Positions 9,401 through 16,788 of a DNA stretch of 48,052 nt are shown here, in pieces; positions within the stretch are counted from its first letter, which is position 1, and each line of letters starts with the position of its first letter. The notes under the pieces were generated by a model, which had not been told where the DNA came from, searched no databases, and saw only the letters and a program-made list of their open reading frames with translations. The stretch comes from CAG-390 sp045644325 (GTDB lineage Bacteria > Bacillota > Clostridia > Oscillospirales > CAG-272), in contig JAZRGT010000053.1 in NCBI GenBank assembly GCA_045644325.1, forward strand, positions 1 through 48,052. Reading direction: 5' to 3'. The position numbers were made by a program, and so were the translations under genes.

Positions 9401-10234
9401 CTTGGTATGACCGAGAGCCTTGATGACGGCGTCAGCAGTGGTGATTTCCTTGTCACCATCAACGTCAGTAAGAGCCTTAAGTTCGGTCTTGTCAGTCTTG
9501 AGGTTGGAATCGTAGTAGAGAGCGCCACAGTCGTCACACTTGTGTACTCCATAGGTTCCATCGGTGGTGCAGGTAGCGTTCTTTTCAGTAACTACCTTAG
9601 TGTAAGAGGGATGTACGCAGTCAGGGCAAATTACAGGAACTTCCTTCTCAAATACGCAGCCGGAAGTCTTACACTTGTAAAGTGCGAGACCGTTGTGAGC
9701 AACGCCGTCTGCCCAGTAGGGCTCGGTGATGATGCTCTTGAACTCAAGAGTATGAGCAGCAGTAGCGTTGAGCTTCTTGTCCTTGATGTAACCCTGGTCC
9801 TTACAGATAGAACACTCGTAGCGTTCCTCACAGCCTACGCCGGAGATCTTAGTGAGCTTGTGAACAGAGGTGGACTTGTAGTCAACGGTGCTGACTCTGG
9901 TGGTGGAACAAACGGAACAGATCTGGTTTGCAGAACCGTTCATCTTGTAGAGACAGCTTGCCTCGATGTCGAGGTGAGCCTTCTTGGGGTCGGAAACCCA
10001 CTTGTGGCTGGATGCCTTCTTGACATCATCGGGGAACTGCTCGCCACACGCGTTACAAGAATAGAGAGTGTAACCGGTGGCCTGGCAGGTGGGAGCAACT
10101 ACCTTAACAACAGTGCATGCGGAGTTGTCCTTGGTGTGTGTAGCCGGGCACTTGGTGAAAGCCGCAAAGACAGACGCAGGGACGAGCGACATTACCATGA
10201 TAGTTGCCAGGATAAACGCAAAAATCTTTTTCAT
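6452..10234 (-). CDS. Large exported CxxC-repeat protein with cohesin-like and dockerin-like C-terminus
   Basis: ATG at 10234 with AAGGAAG upstream gives 1260 residues; the open frame continues upstream to 10417 but overlaps the promoter, so that extension is not used. After a signal peptide (cut near VFAAF) come about twenty modules of the form T-C-x3-G-x6-C-x2-C-G. One EF-hand-like loop (DVDGDKEITTADAVIKAL) is embedded at about residue 257. At about residues 970-1150 a cohesin-like beta-sandwich appears (GFPVIFDADIFEYVGYEF), and residues 1180-1260 resemble a type I dockerin with two calcium loops (DLDGKAGITLAD and DANFDGKVNGQDL). Having both modules in one chain suggests self-assembly or binding to other surface proteins, perhaps its neighbour; this is inference. 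Codon use is strongly biased, as in highly expressed genes. Confidence 0.88.
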   Translation of the reverse strand: MKKIFAFILATIMVMSLVPASVFAAFTKCPATHTKDNSACTVVKVVAPTCQATGYTLYSCNACGEQFPDDVKKASSHKWVSDPKKAHLDIEASCLYKMNGSANQICSVCSTTRVSTVDYKSTSVHKLTKISGVGCEERYECSICKDQGYIKDKKLNATAAHTLEFKSIITEPYWADGVAHNGLALYKCKTSGCVFEKEVPVICPDCVHPSYTKVVTEKNATCTTDGTYGVHKCDDCGALYYDSNLKTDKTELKALTDVDGDKEITTADAVIKALGHTKPTTANSITAYGCTITYTCTTCKEAVIEEAHPNVIPTTSVAPTCVTFGITYNACTLCGTQWPVITDPLGHTEDEVIIASNCAVQGGRYTVCNRPGCPLIETALNNDASGNKYKVVGVELFPLDKNEHDLYNIGAEGFESKESCTTSGLVITACRNGCVDYLSPKVEYKPASNHSFQTYRTSHNCAKATATLFSWTSRTYLYCTACNLNTYDDYKDLGYTAPYYVDSRDTMIKFEFATLDEALEYHGLIVRYWKYNSSKKVAEQTSTAARNEATHSYTFITSVASTCKAQGYDLYQCSGCSQQFKVMKATVKHTNGTFVEGKKATCNTAGVRDSYLCGVCGVQFYYDYDGKQQTGSLVINPCGNYATLTLVKNCKGTKYYQCQTCHTYYSNFDCKTPVTPIDANDHNWQTAYAGTAATCGTNGVLEVRYCKDCVLLEVNALYEFAGEIERLNFGSWSGAYKKSAKAVTIDNLLVVSKPVTVSIAKNGAVTFLCETVTTSTCPVVVNKFDHTIPTLAKVTEWATAITSESVEDTSKDHTKPMFTKNYCEACAHEFISNYVGASAGHINDKGNLITTKCDNEGVKGNRVCQLCLKAGKTEAEATITVAHTWSSETKSTMTCSADGYTYKYCLECGHYSISGATPANADTYHKEIKKDNKKMTLVGSIADYAHDGSYYYACPECATKLTDTVKGKVKGTGLEIYLSTDAELYIPGSTVKVTVTLDSANGVNVWALGFPVIFDADIFEYVGYEFNTADSAFQTFAVTEVAGGYVATGLPGFSGNFTDGTYLESGVLHIVANADNDTLIKGEQTLVTLEFKVVSPVEAADVTFEVASTEVTTGGMLGKKITEVYPEYANDPMFVSMYGNLYVLLGEVSTKTIAIEVINANGKPVAAVYNKSNESTPVDVAAFLDLDGKAGITLADAYELYYLIYNNEYDVKADANFDGKVNGQDLSILYAVYTGVITVEQLVAPNAELPEDWYAGLGIK

Positions 10235-10388
10235 GTTTTCTTCCTTTCGAAAAATGTTTTTTTGGGGTTCGTCATGCCATGCTTTCGACAAGAATCGCGC
10301 CCGTTTTACAACAGAACACAATGCTCGCCGCCCCCGTATACCAAGCGTCAATTGATACACTTCGGCATAGCATAACATCACGTAACAT

Positions 10389-10417
10389 ATTTTACACCAC
10401 TTTTGTCTTTTTGTCAA
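10389..10417 (-). promoter_or_regulatory. Sigma-A promoter of the CxxC-repeat operon
   Basis: Perfect TTGACA (10417-10412) and TAAAAT (10394-10389) with 17 nt between them on the minus strand. The start codon is about 150 nt downstream, leaving a long leader. Confidence 0.88.
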
Positions 10418-10638
10418 TACCTTTTGAAAAATTTCTTGGTAAAAAGAAAAAAATTTGTATGTGTTTTATCTCCTTACTGTTCTATTATCCATAATTTTCT
10501 AAATTTAATCTTCGTTACCATTTTTGAGTATTTTGCACCTTTTTCTTCATTATTAATAATTATGCGCGCGTGCGCGTGTGAGGTTTATATTGTATTAATA
10601 TTATATTAATTTTCACATAAGCTTCACCTGTACAGAGA

Positions 10639-10667
10639 TTGACTTTGTGCCTTTTTTGTGGTATAAT
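10639..10667 (+). promoter_or_regulatory. Sigma-A promoter of the metal-type ABC cassette
   Basis: TTGACT (10639-10644), 17 nt, TATAAT (10662-10667). The first start codon follows 32 nt later. I searched the region by eye for a Fur or Zur palindrome and found none that convinced me. The 10495-10638 stretch upstream has no gene; it holds an alternating GCGCGCGTGCGCGTGTG tract (10564-10580). Confidence 0.88.
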
Positions 10668-10698
10668 TATATTGAATATGCATGAAGGAGGTAGAATT

Positions 10699-11001
10699 AT
10701 GGCGATTTTTGAACCCAAAAGGCAGTTAGCTCTTGCTTTTGCGCTGATACTGTTGGCTTTTTTGCTGTTTTCGCCTCTTCTTGACGTTTACGGCGAGCAC
10801 GATCACTCCTGCTCGAGGGCGGAATGTGCTCTATGCGTTACCACTAACGCTATTTCGGCATTGCGTGACGGCTGTCTCGTCGCAATGATCGCTTGCGCCG
10901 TGATTACAGCGCACCTTCGAATTTGCGGCTTACTGCCCGCTCTTCTCCGATCTCAGCTCTCCACATCCCCCGTAACGCTCAAGACCGAAATATTATCGTA
11001 G
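10699..11001 (+). CDS. Small two-helix membrane protein with His/Cys metal-binding-like motif
   Basis: One hundred residues from ATG at 10699, preceded by AGGAGG at 8 nt. Two hydrophobic segments (about residues 10-28 and 52-72) flank an exposed loop EHDHSCSRAECALC containing two His and three Cys. Small clostridial membrane proteins with similar H-D-x-C...C-x2-C loops are often seen next to metal uptake genes (recalled, moderate certainty). It is the first gene of a four-gene operon with an ABC ATPase, an FtsX-like permease and a lipoprotein. A role in metal sensing or delivery is inferred; it is not a known enzyme. Confidence 0.75.
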   Translation: MAIFEPKRQLALAFALILLAFLLFSPLLDVYGEHDHSCSRAECALCVTTNAISALRDGCLVAMIACAVITAHLRICGLLPALLRSQLSTSPVTLKTEILS

Positions 11002-11005
11002 ATCT

Positions 11006-11042
11006 CTTTGAAATTCATCACAAGGCAATCAGAATTTCAAAG
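11006..11042 (+). promoter_or_regulatory. Leader hairpin touching the ABC ATPase ribosome binding site
   Basis: An 11-bp perfect inverted repeat (CTTTGAAATTC at 11006-11016 with GAATTTCAAAG at 11032-11042) has a 15-nt loop. Its 3' arm overlaps the AGGAG (11041-11045) of the next gene, so folding could lower translation. There is no T run, so it is not a classical terminator. Confidence 0.45.
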
Positions 11043-11052
11043 GAGTACTAAA

Positions 11053-11694
11053 ATGATAAAAACAACAAATCTTTCAAAGCACTTCAGGAACGAGACGGCA
11101 ATAGATTACCGAGATCTCGTTTTTGAGGACGGCAAGTCCTATATGCTCCTCGGAGCTTCGGGCTGCGGAAAATCCACCTTACTTAATATGATAGCGGGAA
11201 TCCTCTCGCCCGAGTCGGGTTCGATCGAGATCAACGGCGAGGACGTGTCTTCGATGTCGCAAAAGGATAAGGATAAATTCCGTATTAATAAAATAGGATA
11301 CATTTTTCAGGATTTCAAGCTCATCCCCGAGATGACGGTCATTGATAACATAAATATACTCAAGCTCGAGCGTGTTGACACATCGGCGGCAGACGAGGTT
11401 CTCGAGTCGCTCGGCATTCTTGACAAGAAGAACAAAAAGGTCAAGCATCTTTCGGGCGGAGAAAAGCAACGAGTCGCTATTGCGAGAGCAATAGTCAAAA
11501 AGCCCGACATCATCCTTGCCGACGAGCCGACCGGCAATCTCAATTTCGCGATCGGCGAAGCGGTCATCAAGCAACTTATCGAGATTTCAAAGGGAAAGAC
11601 GCTTATTGCGGTCACGCACGACGAGCGTCTCGGAAAATATTTCGACTGCACCATTGACATGAACGAAGTGACGGGAGGCAGAAGAGATGTTTAA
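11053..11694 (+). CDS. ABC transporter ATP-binding protein (LolD/MacB type)
   Basis: ATG at 11053, with AGGAG 7 nt upstream, gives 213 residues. Walker A GASGCGKST, Q-loop in YIFQDFKLIPEMTV, signature LSGGEKQRVAIARA, Walker B ILADEPTGNL and the switch His in VTHDERL are all present, so the ATPase should be active. The type is that paired with FtsX-like mechanotransmission permeases rather than substrate-translocating ones. The stop overlaps the following permease gene by 8 nt (11687-11694), indicating a coupled pair. Confidence 0.93.
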   Translation: MIKTTNLSKHFRNETAIDYRDLVFEDGKSYMLLGASGCGKSTLLNMIAGILSPESGSIEINGEDVSSMSQKDKDKFRINKIGYIFQDFKLIPEMTVIDNINILKLERVDTSAADEVLESLGILDKKNKKVKHLSGGEKQRVAIARAIVKKPDIILADEPTGNLNFAIGEAVIKQLIEISKGKTLIAVTHDERLGKYFDCTIDMNEVTGGRRDV

Positions 11695-12865
11695 GTTTGC
11701 GATAAAGAATATGGCGATCAAGAAGGTCAAGATCATCCTCATTGTTATTTCGATAGTTATTTCCGCCTGCGTTGCGCTTCTTGCCTACAATATTTCCGAG
11801 CAGGTCGACGACGGCTTCAAGAGCACGGCGGCTTATTACGACATCATCATCGGTCCTGCGGGCAGCTCAACACAGCTTGCTATGAACACGATGTTCTTCA
11901 CCGACAAGCCGCTCGGCACGATCTCTTACGAATACGTTGAGAATCTGCGCGCGGATATGCGAATCAACGCGGTCGTGCCATTCACGATGGGCGATTCCTA
12001 CAATGGGGCAAAGATCGTGGGCACCGAGCCGATCTTCCTTGAAGGACGTGCGCTTTCGGACGGCAAGATGTTCGACGAGCGTTTCGAATGCGTTCTCGGT
12101 TCAGCCGTTGCTAAAAAATACGGTCTGTCGCTCGGCGACACGCTTGTTACGTCACACGGACTTGCCGAGGGCGGTCACGCGCACGAGCAGAATCCGCTCC
12201 GTGTAGTCGGAATTCTCAAACAGACGAACACCTCCTACGATAACGTGATCTTCACTGCGGTTGAGACCGTTTGGGCAACGCACGATCACGGCGGCGAAGA
12301 GGAGCATACTCAAGAAGAACACGAGCACGAGGAGCACGGCGAGATCTGCGCGATTCTCGTCAAGACCAAGAGCTTCAACCACTACAACGCCGTTAAGACC
12401 GAATATGGCGCGGATGCTTCCTTGCTCGTTATCAATCCCTCCGAGGTGCTTCGCGAGGTGCTCGAGAACGTTGATATGAGCTCGAAGATCGTTTACATTC
12501 TTTGCGTCATTATATTAATAATGAACATTTTTATCATTTCGGTCATCACCTTGCTCAATATGTACGATTCGAAAAAGGAGATCTCGCTGATGCGACTCAT
12601 CGGAATCGGTATGGGCAAGATCAATACTCTTTACATTCTGCAGAACGGCATCATCGGTCTTATCTCTACCGTGCTTGCCTTTGCGGCATCGAGGCTTTGC
12701 CTTACTCTGATGGGCGAATTCGTGGCATCGATGGGCATCGTGCTCAACTCGATCAAGATCTATCCCTTTGAGATAGTCATTATGGCAATCATATTCGTTA
12801 TCAGCGTTATCCCCACCGTAATCTGCACGCTCAATATGTCAAGAAAGGACGGACTTTCAGACTGA
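11687..12865 (+). CDS. FtsX-like ABC permease with His-rich extracytoplasmic loop
   Basis: This 392-residue protein has one N-terminal helix (about 14-36), a large extracytoplasmic domain and three C-terminal helices, the MacB/FtsX topology. The domain includes YYDIIIGPAGSSTQLAMN, which resembles the D-L-V-V-G-A-x-G-S-P motif of permeases found in Gram-negative zinc-starvation (Zur) loci, and a His/Glu run between residues about 198 and 215 (ATHDHGGEEEHTQEEHEHEE) that is a plausible metal-binding loop. GGAG lies 10-13 nt before ATG. The TGA stop shares one base with the next ATG. A role in metal-related membrane homeostasis is inference from the loop and the cassette. Confidence 0.88.
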   Translation: MFKFAIKNMAIKKVKIILIVISIVISACVALLAYNISEQVDDGFKSTAAYYDIIIGPAGSSTQLAMNTMFFTDKPLGTISYEYVENLRADMRINAVVPFTMGDSYNGAKIVGTEPIFLEGRALSDGKMFDERFECVLGSAVAKKYGLSLGDTLVTSHGLAEGGHAHEQNPLRVVGILKQTNTSYDNVIFTAVETVWATHDHGGEEEHTQEEHEHEEHGEICAILVKTKSFNHYNAVKTEYGADASLLVINPSEVLREVLENVDMSSKIVYILCVIILIMNIFIISVITLLNMYDSKKEISLMRLIGIGMGKINTLYILQNGIIGLISTVLAFAASRLCLTLMGEFVASMGIVLNSIKIYPFEIVIMAIIFVISVIPTVICTLNMSRKDGLSD

Positions 12866-13776
12866 TGAAAAGGACGTTTGCATTTATACTAGCACTTATT
12901 TTCACCGTTTTGCCCCTTGCCTCCTGTAAGAAGAACGGGGCAACCGACGGCGCACAGCTTCTTTCCTTCTCTCAGGCGCAGAGCGTTGAGGAAATGGAAA
13001 AGCTCGACGGCGAAACGGTTTCGATCATCGGTTATATGTCTACCCTCTCGCCGATCTCGGGATCTTTTATGTATCTGATGAATCTTCCCTACCAGAGCTG
13101 CCCGTTCTGCGTGCCTAACACCACACAGCTCGCAAACACAATGGCGGTTTACGCAAAGTCGTCGGACGGCTTTGAGTTCACCGACCGCGCGATACAGGTT
13201 ACCGGTATTCTTGAATTCGGAGACTACACCGACGAGTTCGGCTATCAGTATTCCTACCGCATCAAGGACGCAACCTACACCATCCTCGATACCGACAAGC
13301 TCGATCCCAAGATACAGCTCTGGCAGCAGCTTGCTTCGACCGACGTTATCGCCGATGTATATCAGATGTACGAATATCTCAACTTCCTCTGCTTCTGGCC
13401 GACCTACACGGCGCAGTTTGAGGAGGGCGCAGATTACCTCTATCCCAACGATGCGATGTATTTTTATCAGACCGACGGCGCACAGTATAATTACGGCTAT
13501 CAGCCGGGGTACTTCGACGACCTGATTGCGACTGTTGAAAGTGTCAGCAAGACCGACTTCACTGCGCTTATTGAGAATATCCGCAAAGCCGAGGCACTTG
13601 CCGCCGAGGCGATCGCAGAGATCGAAGCAGGCAACTATACGAGCGTCGCTGAATACAGCGGTCAGTTTGGAGACGGAAGAACGCAGTATCAGATGAACCG
13701 CGCAGCAGAATTCGAAGTCCTGATGCAGGCGACCTACGCGGAGTTTGCCGAGTGGCTTGCAACCTGGGAGCTTTAA
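12865..13776 (+). CDS. Lipoprotein, DUF3299-like, of the metal-type ABC cassette
   Basis: The 303-residue precursor has a lipobox (PLASCKK), so it should be tethered outside the membrane. The segment LDGETVSIIGYMSTLSP...YQSCPFCVPNTTQ...IQVTGILEFG follows the layout of DUF3299-type proteins (a G-K-x-V-x-I-x-G-Y-M strand, a Cys-containing central motif, then an x-V-x-G-x-L strand) that accompany this ABC pair in Gram-negative bacteria; the match is from memory and not tested. CPFC could bind metal or act as a thiol pair. A C-terminal alpha-helical region (about 150-303) is extra and of unknown role. It ends the operon, 20 nt before a terminator-like hairpin. Confidence 0.8.
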   Translation: MKRTFAFILALIFTVLPLASCKKNGATDGAQLLSFSQAQSVEEMEKLDGETVSIIGYMSTLSPISGSFMYLMNLPYQSCPFCVPNTTQLANTMAVYAKSSDGFEFTDRAIQVTGILEFGDYTDEFGYQYSYRIKDATYTILDTDKLDPKIQLWQQLASTDVIADVYQMYEYLNFLCFWPTYTAQFEEGADYLYPNDAMYFYQTDGAQYNYGYQPGYFDDLIATVESVSKTDFTALIENIRKAEALAAEAIAEIEAGNYTSVAEYSGQFGDGRTQYQMNRAAEFEVLMQATYAEFAEWLATWEL

Positions 13777-13796
13777 TCGATCATAAACAATAAATA

Positions 13797-13850
13797 AAAA
13801 CATCTCGGATATCTTGAAGCATAACTTCTTGATAACCGAGATGTTTGTTT
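13797..13850 (+). terminator. Terminator-like imperfect hairpin after the ABC cassette
   Basis: AAAACATCTCGG pairs with CCGAGATGTTT, extended inward by partly paired ATATCTTGAAG/CTTCTTGAT, and is followed by GTTTGTTTG. The inner sequence GGATATCTTGAAGC recurs almost exactly in the hairpin at 19389-19416, so this may be a repeated terminator family. Confidence 0.6.
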
Positions 13851-13861
13851 GTGATAAAGGC

Positions 13862-13890
13862 TTGACTTTTCTTCCTTTTAATTGTATAAT
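13862..13890 (+). promoter_or_regulatory. Sigma-A promoter of the glycerophosphodiesterase gene
   Basis: TTGACT (13862-13867), 17 nt, TATAAT (13885-13890), 28 nt before the start codon. Confidence 0.87.
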
Positions 13891-13918
13891 CATAATATAT
13901 TGTTTTGGAGGTACCGTT

Positions 13919-14701
13919 ATGTACGATTTCAAATTTCAGGCGCATCGCGGAGATAGCGTTTCTTATCCCGAAAACACTCTCGTGTCTTACCTTGCCGCAG
14001 TAGAGCAAGGCTATAAAATAGTCGAAATGGATTGCAAGTTCACCAAGGACAACGTCTGCATTATGCTTCACGACGGCACGATCAATCGCACCTGCCGCAG
14101 AGATGACGGTTCCGCCTTTGAGGAAAAGACAGCATCCACCGCGCTCACTCTTGATGAGATCAAGGCACTCGATGCGGGACTTTTCAAGGGCGAGCAGTTC
14201 CGCGGAGTCCGCATTCCCACTCTTGCAGAAACTCTCGAAACGCTCAAGCCCACGGGAGTTGACGTCAAACTCGATAACGTTTTTCAGAGCTTCAACGAGG
14301 AACAGTTTGAGATCTTCTGCGAAACCGTGAAGGCGGCGGATATGGGATCGAAGGTCGGATTCACCTGCAAGACCCTTCCCTATTTTGCTTGGCTTGCCGA
14401 GAAATTCCCCGAGGCGCATATGCACTACGACGGTCTTATGACCCGGGAAGCGCTTGAATATACAAGCAAGGCGGCGCCCGGCAGAGTCACCTACTGGATC
14501 CCCTATGCTAACAAGTCAACTGCTTGGTTCAAGGGCAGATTTGCCGACGAGGCTTTCTGCGAAGAGGTGCGCCGCTACGGCAATATCGGCATCTGGACGA
14601 TCGGTGAGATGGACGAGCTCCGCACCGCCGTCAAGGTATTCGGCGCGGTAGCCGCAGAAACCAACGGTCAGCTCAAGCCCTATATGCTTGCTGATATTTA
14701 A
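13919..14701 (+). CDS. Glycerophosphodiester phosphodiesterase family protein
   Basis: The 260-residue protein has the GDPD catalytic motifs: AHRGDSVSYPENT at the N-terminus, the acidic pair in IVEMDCKFTKDN, and the second His in MLHDGTINRT. GDPDs hydrolyse deacylated phospholipids to sn-glycerol 3-phosphate and an alcohol. No signal peptide is present, so it is cytoplasmic. ATG at 13919 has GGAGG at 7 nt and its own promoter; an in-frame extension to 13814 overlaps promoter and terminator and is discarded. It precedes asnA but asnA has a separate promoter. Confidence 0.92.
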   Translation: MYDFKFQAHRGDSVSYPENTLVSYLAAVEQGYKIVEMDCKFTKDNVCIMLHDGTINRTCRRDDGSAFEEKTASTALTLDEIKALDAGLFKGEQFRGVRIPTLAETLETLKPTGVDVKLDNVFQSFNEEQFEIFCETVKAADMGSKVGFTCKTLPYFAWLAEKFPEAHMHYDGLMTREALEYTSKAAPGRVTYWIPYANKSTAWFKGRFADEAFCEEVRRYGNIGIWTIGEMDELRTAVKVFGAVAAETNGQLKPYMLADI

Positions 14702-14704
14702 TGC

Positions 14705-14733
14705 TTGACATTTCCCTTATATTGTGATATAAT
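14705..14733 (+). promoter_or_regulatory. Sigma-A promoter of asnA
   Basis: TTGACA (14705-14710), 17 nt, TATAAT (14728-14733). It starts four bases after the preceding gene ends. Confidence 0.88.
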
Positions 14734-14758
14734 TAATCATTAGATTTCAATAAAATCC

Positions 14759-14917
14759 GTTTTTTCGGCGGCTTTGCCGACGAAAAAACACCTTTAAGGC
14801 GAGCAGGGCGAGCCCGCGCGCCGAGGGGAGCCGTAAAAATCGAAGGTTTTTACGGCGGCGATAAGCGCGCGTATCCCCGCCGCGCGGTCATCAATTGTAA
14901 AACGAAGTTTTACAATT
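14759..14917 (+). repeat. Structured asnA leader with three triloop hairpins
   Basis: The roughly 200-nt leader holds three strong inverted repeats: 14759-14789 (one G-A mismatch, TTT loop), 14830-14856 (12 bp, GAA loop) and 14892-14917 or so (12 bp, GAA loop), joined by GC-rich stretches. No T-box motif (AGGGUGG...) was found, although asnA-type genes are often T-box controlled. The hairpins share the arm-C-GAA-G-arm design of the arrays at 24784 and 28825, so they may be inserted repeats rather than an attenuator. Confidence 0.6.
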
Positions 14918-14944
14918 GAAATTTTTGAAATGAGGTGCAGACCA

Positions 14945-15952
14945 ATGCCCATACAGATTCCCGAGGGATACTCCTCGCATCTGACAGCAAGACAAACGCA
15001 GATTGCGATCAAAAAAATAAAGGATTTCTTTCAGTCCAATCTTGCTAACCAACTTAATTTGCGCCGAGTTTCCGCGCCCCTTTTCGTTGATGCCGCATCG
15101 GGTCTCAACGATAACCTCAGCGGTCGCGAGCGTCCCGTTGCATTCGATATGGGATATTCCGAGGGCACGTTTGAAATAGTTCAGTCGCTTGCAAAGTGGA
15201 AGAGAGTCGCGCTTCAGAAGTACGGCTTTGCGCCCGGCGAGGGACTTTATACCGATATGAACGCGATCCGCCGCGACGAGGAGACCGATAACATTCACTC
15301 CGTATTCGTCGATCAGTGGGACTGGGAAAAGATCCTCCGCTCAAACGAGCGCACGCGCGATTATCTCCACAGAACCGTCCGCTATATATACGACGCACTC
15401 CGTCAGACCGAAAACTACATAGCCGATGACTACAACTTCATCGGTCATCTGCTCCCCGAGGAGATAACCTTCATCACCTCCGCGGAGCTTGAGGCAAAAT
15501 ATCCCGATCTCACTCCCAAGGAGCGCGAATACCGCGCGGCAAAGGAGTACGGCGCACTTTTCCTCGAACAGATCGGCGCGGCACTTCCTCTTTCGGGTGA
15601 GCCTCACGACGGACGCGCGCCCGACTACGACGATTGGTCGCTCAACGGCGATATCATCGTTTACTATCCCGTTCTCGACATCGCACTTGAGCTTTCGAGC
15701 ATGGGTATCAGAGTTGACTCCGAGGCACTTCGCCGTCAGCTTGAGATATCCGGATTTACCGATCGCGCAAAGCTTCCCTACCACCGCGACCTTCTTGACG
15801 GCAAGCTTCCGCTCACCATCGGCGGCGGTATCGGACAGTCGAGAATGTGTATGTTCTTCCTGCGCAAGGCTCATATCGGCGAGGTCCAGGCATCCTGCTG
15901 GCCCGCAGAGGACGTTGAGATCTGCAAGCAGAACGGTATCGAACTTCTCTGA
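14945..15952 (+). CDS. asnA: Aspartate--ammonia ligase (AsnA)
   Basis: This 335-residue protein is the ammonia-dependent asparagine synthetase, a class II tRNA-synthetase-like enzyme making Asn from Asp, NH3 and ATP. Hallmarks are the N-terminal YSSHLTARQTQIAIKKIKDFF, RRVSAPLFVDAASGLNDNLSG, ERPVAFD, EIVQSLAKWKR, LYTDMNAIRRDE, HSVFVDQWDWE and the C-terminal GGGIGQSRMCM with HIGEVQ. Length is normal (about 330). ATG at 14945 has GAGGTG 7 nt upstream and is preferred over an in-frame ATG at 14930. It is followed after 19 nt by a TIM-barrel gene in the same transcription unit. Confidence 0.97.
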   Translation: MPIQIPEGYSSHLTARQTQIAIKKIKDFFQSNLANQLNLRRVSAPLFVDAASGLNDNLSGRERPVAFDMGYSEGTFEIVQSLAKWKRVALQKYGFAPGEGLYTDMNAIRRDEETDNIHSVFVDQWDWEKILRSNERTRDYLHRTVRYIYDALRQTENYIADDYNFIGHLLPEEITFITSAELEAKYPDLTPKEREYRAAKEYGALFLEQIGAALPLSGEPHDGRAPDYDDWSLNGDIIVYYPVLDIALELSSMGIRVDSEALRRQLEISGFTDRAKLPYHRDLLDGKLPLTIGGGIGQSRMCMFFLRKAHIGEVQASCWPAEDVEICKQNGIELL

Positions 15953-15971
15953 GATAAATGAGGGAATAAAA

Positions 15972-16784
15972 ATGAAAAGAAAGCTTGGCATCAATATTGA
16001 CTGTATCGGCGGCGGATTTGACGAATCCGTAACGCTCGATATCGCGCATCAGACCGGTTTTGAGGTATTCACCGGCAGTAAAAGACCTATCGAGGTAATG
16101 ACCAAGATCAAGGAAAAGGCTGTCGCATACGGAATGGACTTTCCCTTTCTGCACTCCCCCTACAGCGGCATCAACAATATGTGGCTTGAGGGCGAGGATT
16201 ACCGTGTAATTTTTAACGGGATCACCGAATCGGTGGACATTGCCGCCGCCTGTGAGGTCGGGGCTGTCGTCACACACGTTTCAAGCGGTTGGCAGGCGCC
16301 TCCCGTAAACGATCTCGGACTTTCCCGTTTTGATGCGCTTGTAGAATACGCCGCAAAGAAGGGCGTAACGCTCGCCTTTGAAAATCTCCGTATGGTCGGC
16401 AATCTTGCATACCTTACCGATCGCTACGAGCACTGCGACAACGTCCGCTTCTGCTACGATTGCGGTCACGAGCATTGCTATACAAAAACAGTTCCGTGGA
16501 TCGATATATTTACGAACAAGATCGTGGCAACGCACATCCACGATAATCTCAGCCGTCCCTTCGGTGACAAATCTACCGATCCCGATTCGCATTGGCTTCC
16601 CTTTGACGGCACGTTTGATTATCACGAAATGATGCGTAAGCTCGATAAATACGGCTACGCAGGCCCGCTCGTGCTCGAAGTCTACCGAAATGCAAGAGCG
16701 GATTACAAGGAGCTCACCCCCGAGGAGTTCATCGCAACCTCTTACGACAGAATAAAGCGTATCTCGACGCTTAATGATCTATAA
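15972..16784 (+). CDS. Sugar phosphate isomerase/epimerase-like TIM-barrel protein
   Basis: The 270-residue protein belongs to the xylose-isomerase-like/AP-endonuclease-2 TIM-barrel superfamily. Metal-ligand-type residues appear at the ends of strands: HSPY, THVSSG, ENLR, DCGHEH, THIHDN and LEVY. These enzymes isomerise or epimerise keto-sugars or inositol derivatives, but the substrate is not predictable here. ATG at 15972 follows a weak AGGG site, 19 nt after asnA; a bidirectional terminator closes the unit. A second, distinct family member lies at 18349. Confidence 0.88.
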   Translation: MKRKLGINIDCIGGGFDESVTLDIAHQTGFEVFTGSKRPIEVMTKIKEKAVAYGMDFPFLHSPYSGINNMWLEGEDYRVIFNGITESVDIAAACEVGAVVTHVSSGWQAPPVNDLGLSRFDALVEYAAKKGVTLAFENLRMVGNLAYLTDRYEHCDNVRFCYDCGHEHCYTKTVPWIDIFTNKIVATHIHDNLSRPFGDKSTDPDSHWLPFDGTFDYHEMMRKLDKYGYAGPLVLEVYRNARADYKELTPEEFIATSYDRIKRISTLNDL

Positions 16785-16788
16785 ACTA

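Noticed and set aside
7028..10375. 1115-codon open frame on the plus strand, opposite the CxxC-repeat gene
   Set aside because: It mirrors the strongly biased codons of the real gene (few codons whose complement is a stop), has no ribosome binding site, and its translation is a valine/serine/glycine-rich shadow without domains.
10235..10417. N-terminal extension of the large CxxC protein
   Set aside because: It lies over the -35/-10 boxes at 10389-10417 and would bury the signal peptide; ATG at 10234 has a proper ribosome binding site.
10600..10698. Fur/Zur box at the metal-type ABC promoter
   Set aside because: AT-rich stretches are present, but I could not find a convincing palindrome; a motif search with a known regulator from this genome would be needed.
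12889..13932. 347-codon minus-strand frame opposite the DUF3299-like lipoprotein
   Set aside because: It crosses the terminator and the promoter of the next gene, and the plus-strand frame has a lipobox and operon overlap.
14734..14944. T-box riboswitch ahead of asnA
   Set aside because: The conserved T-box sequence and antiterminator bulge were not found in the leader.
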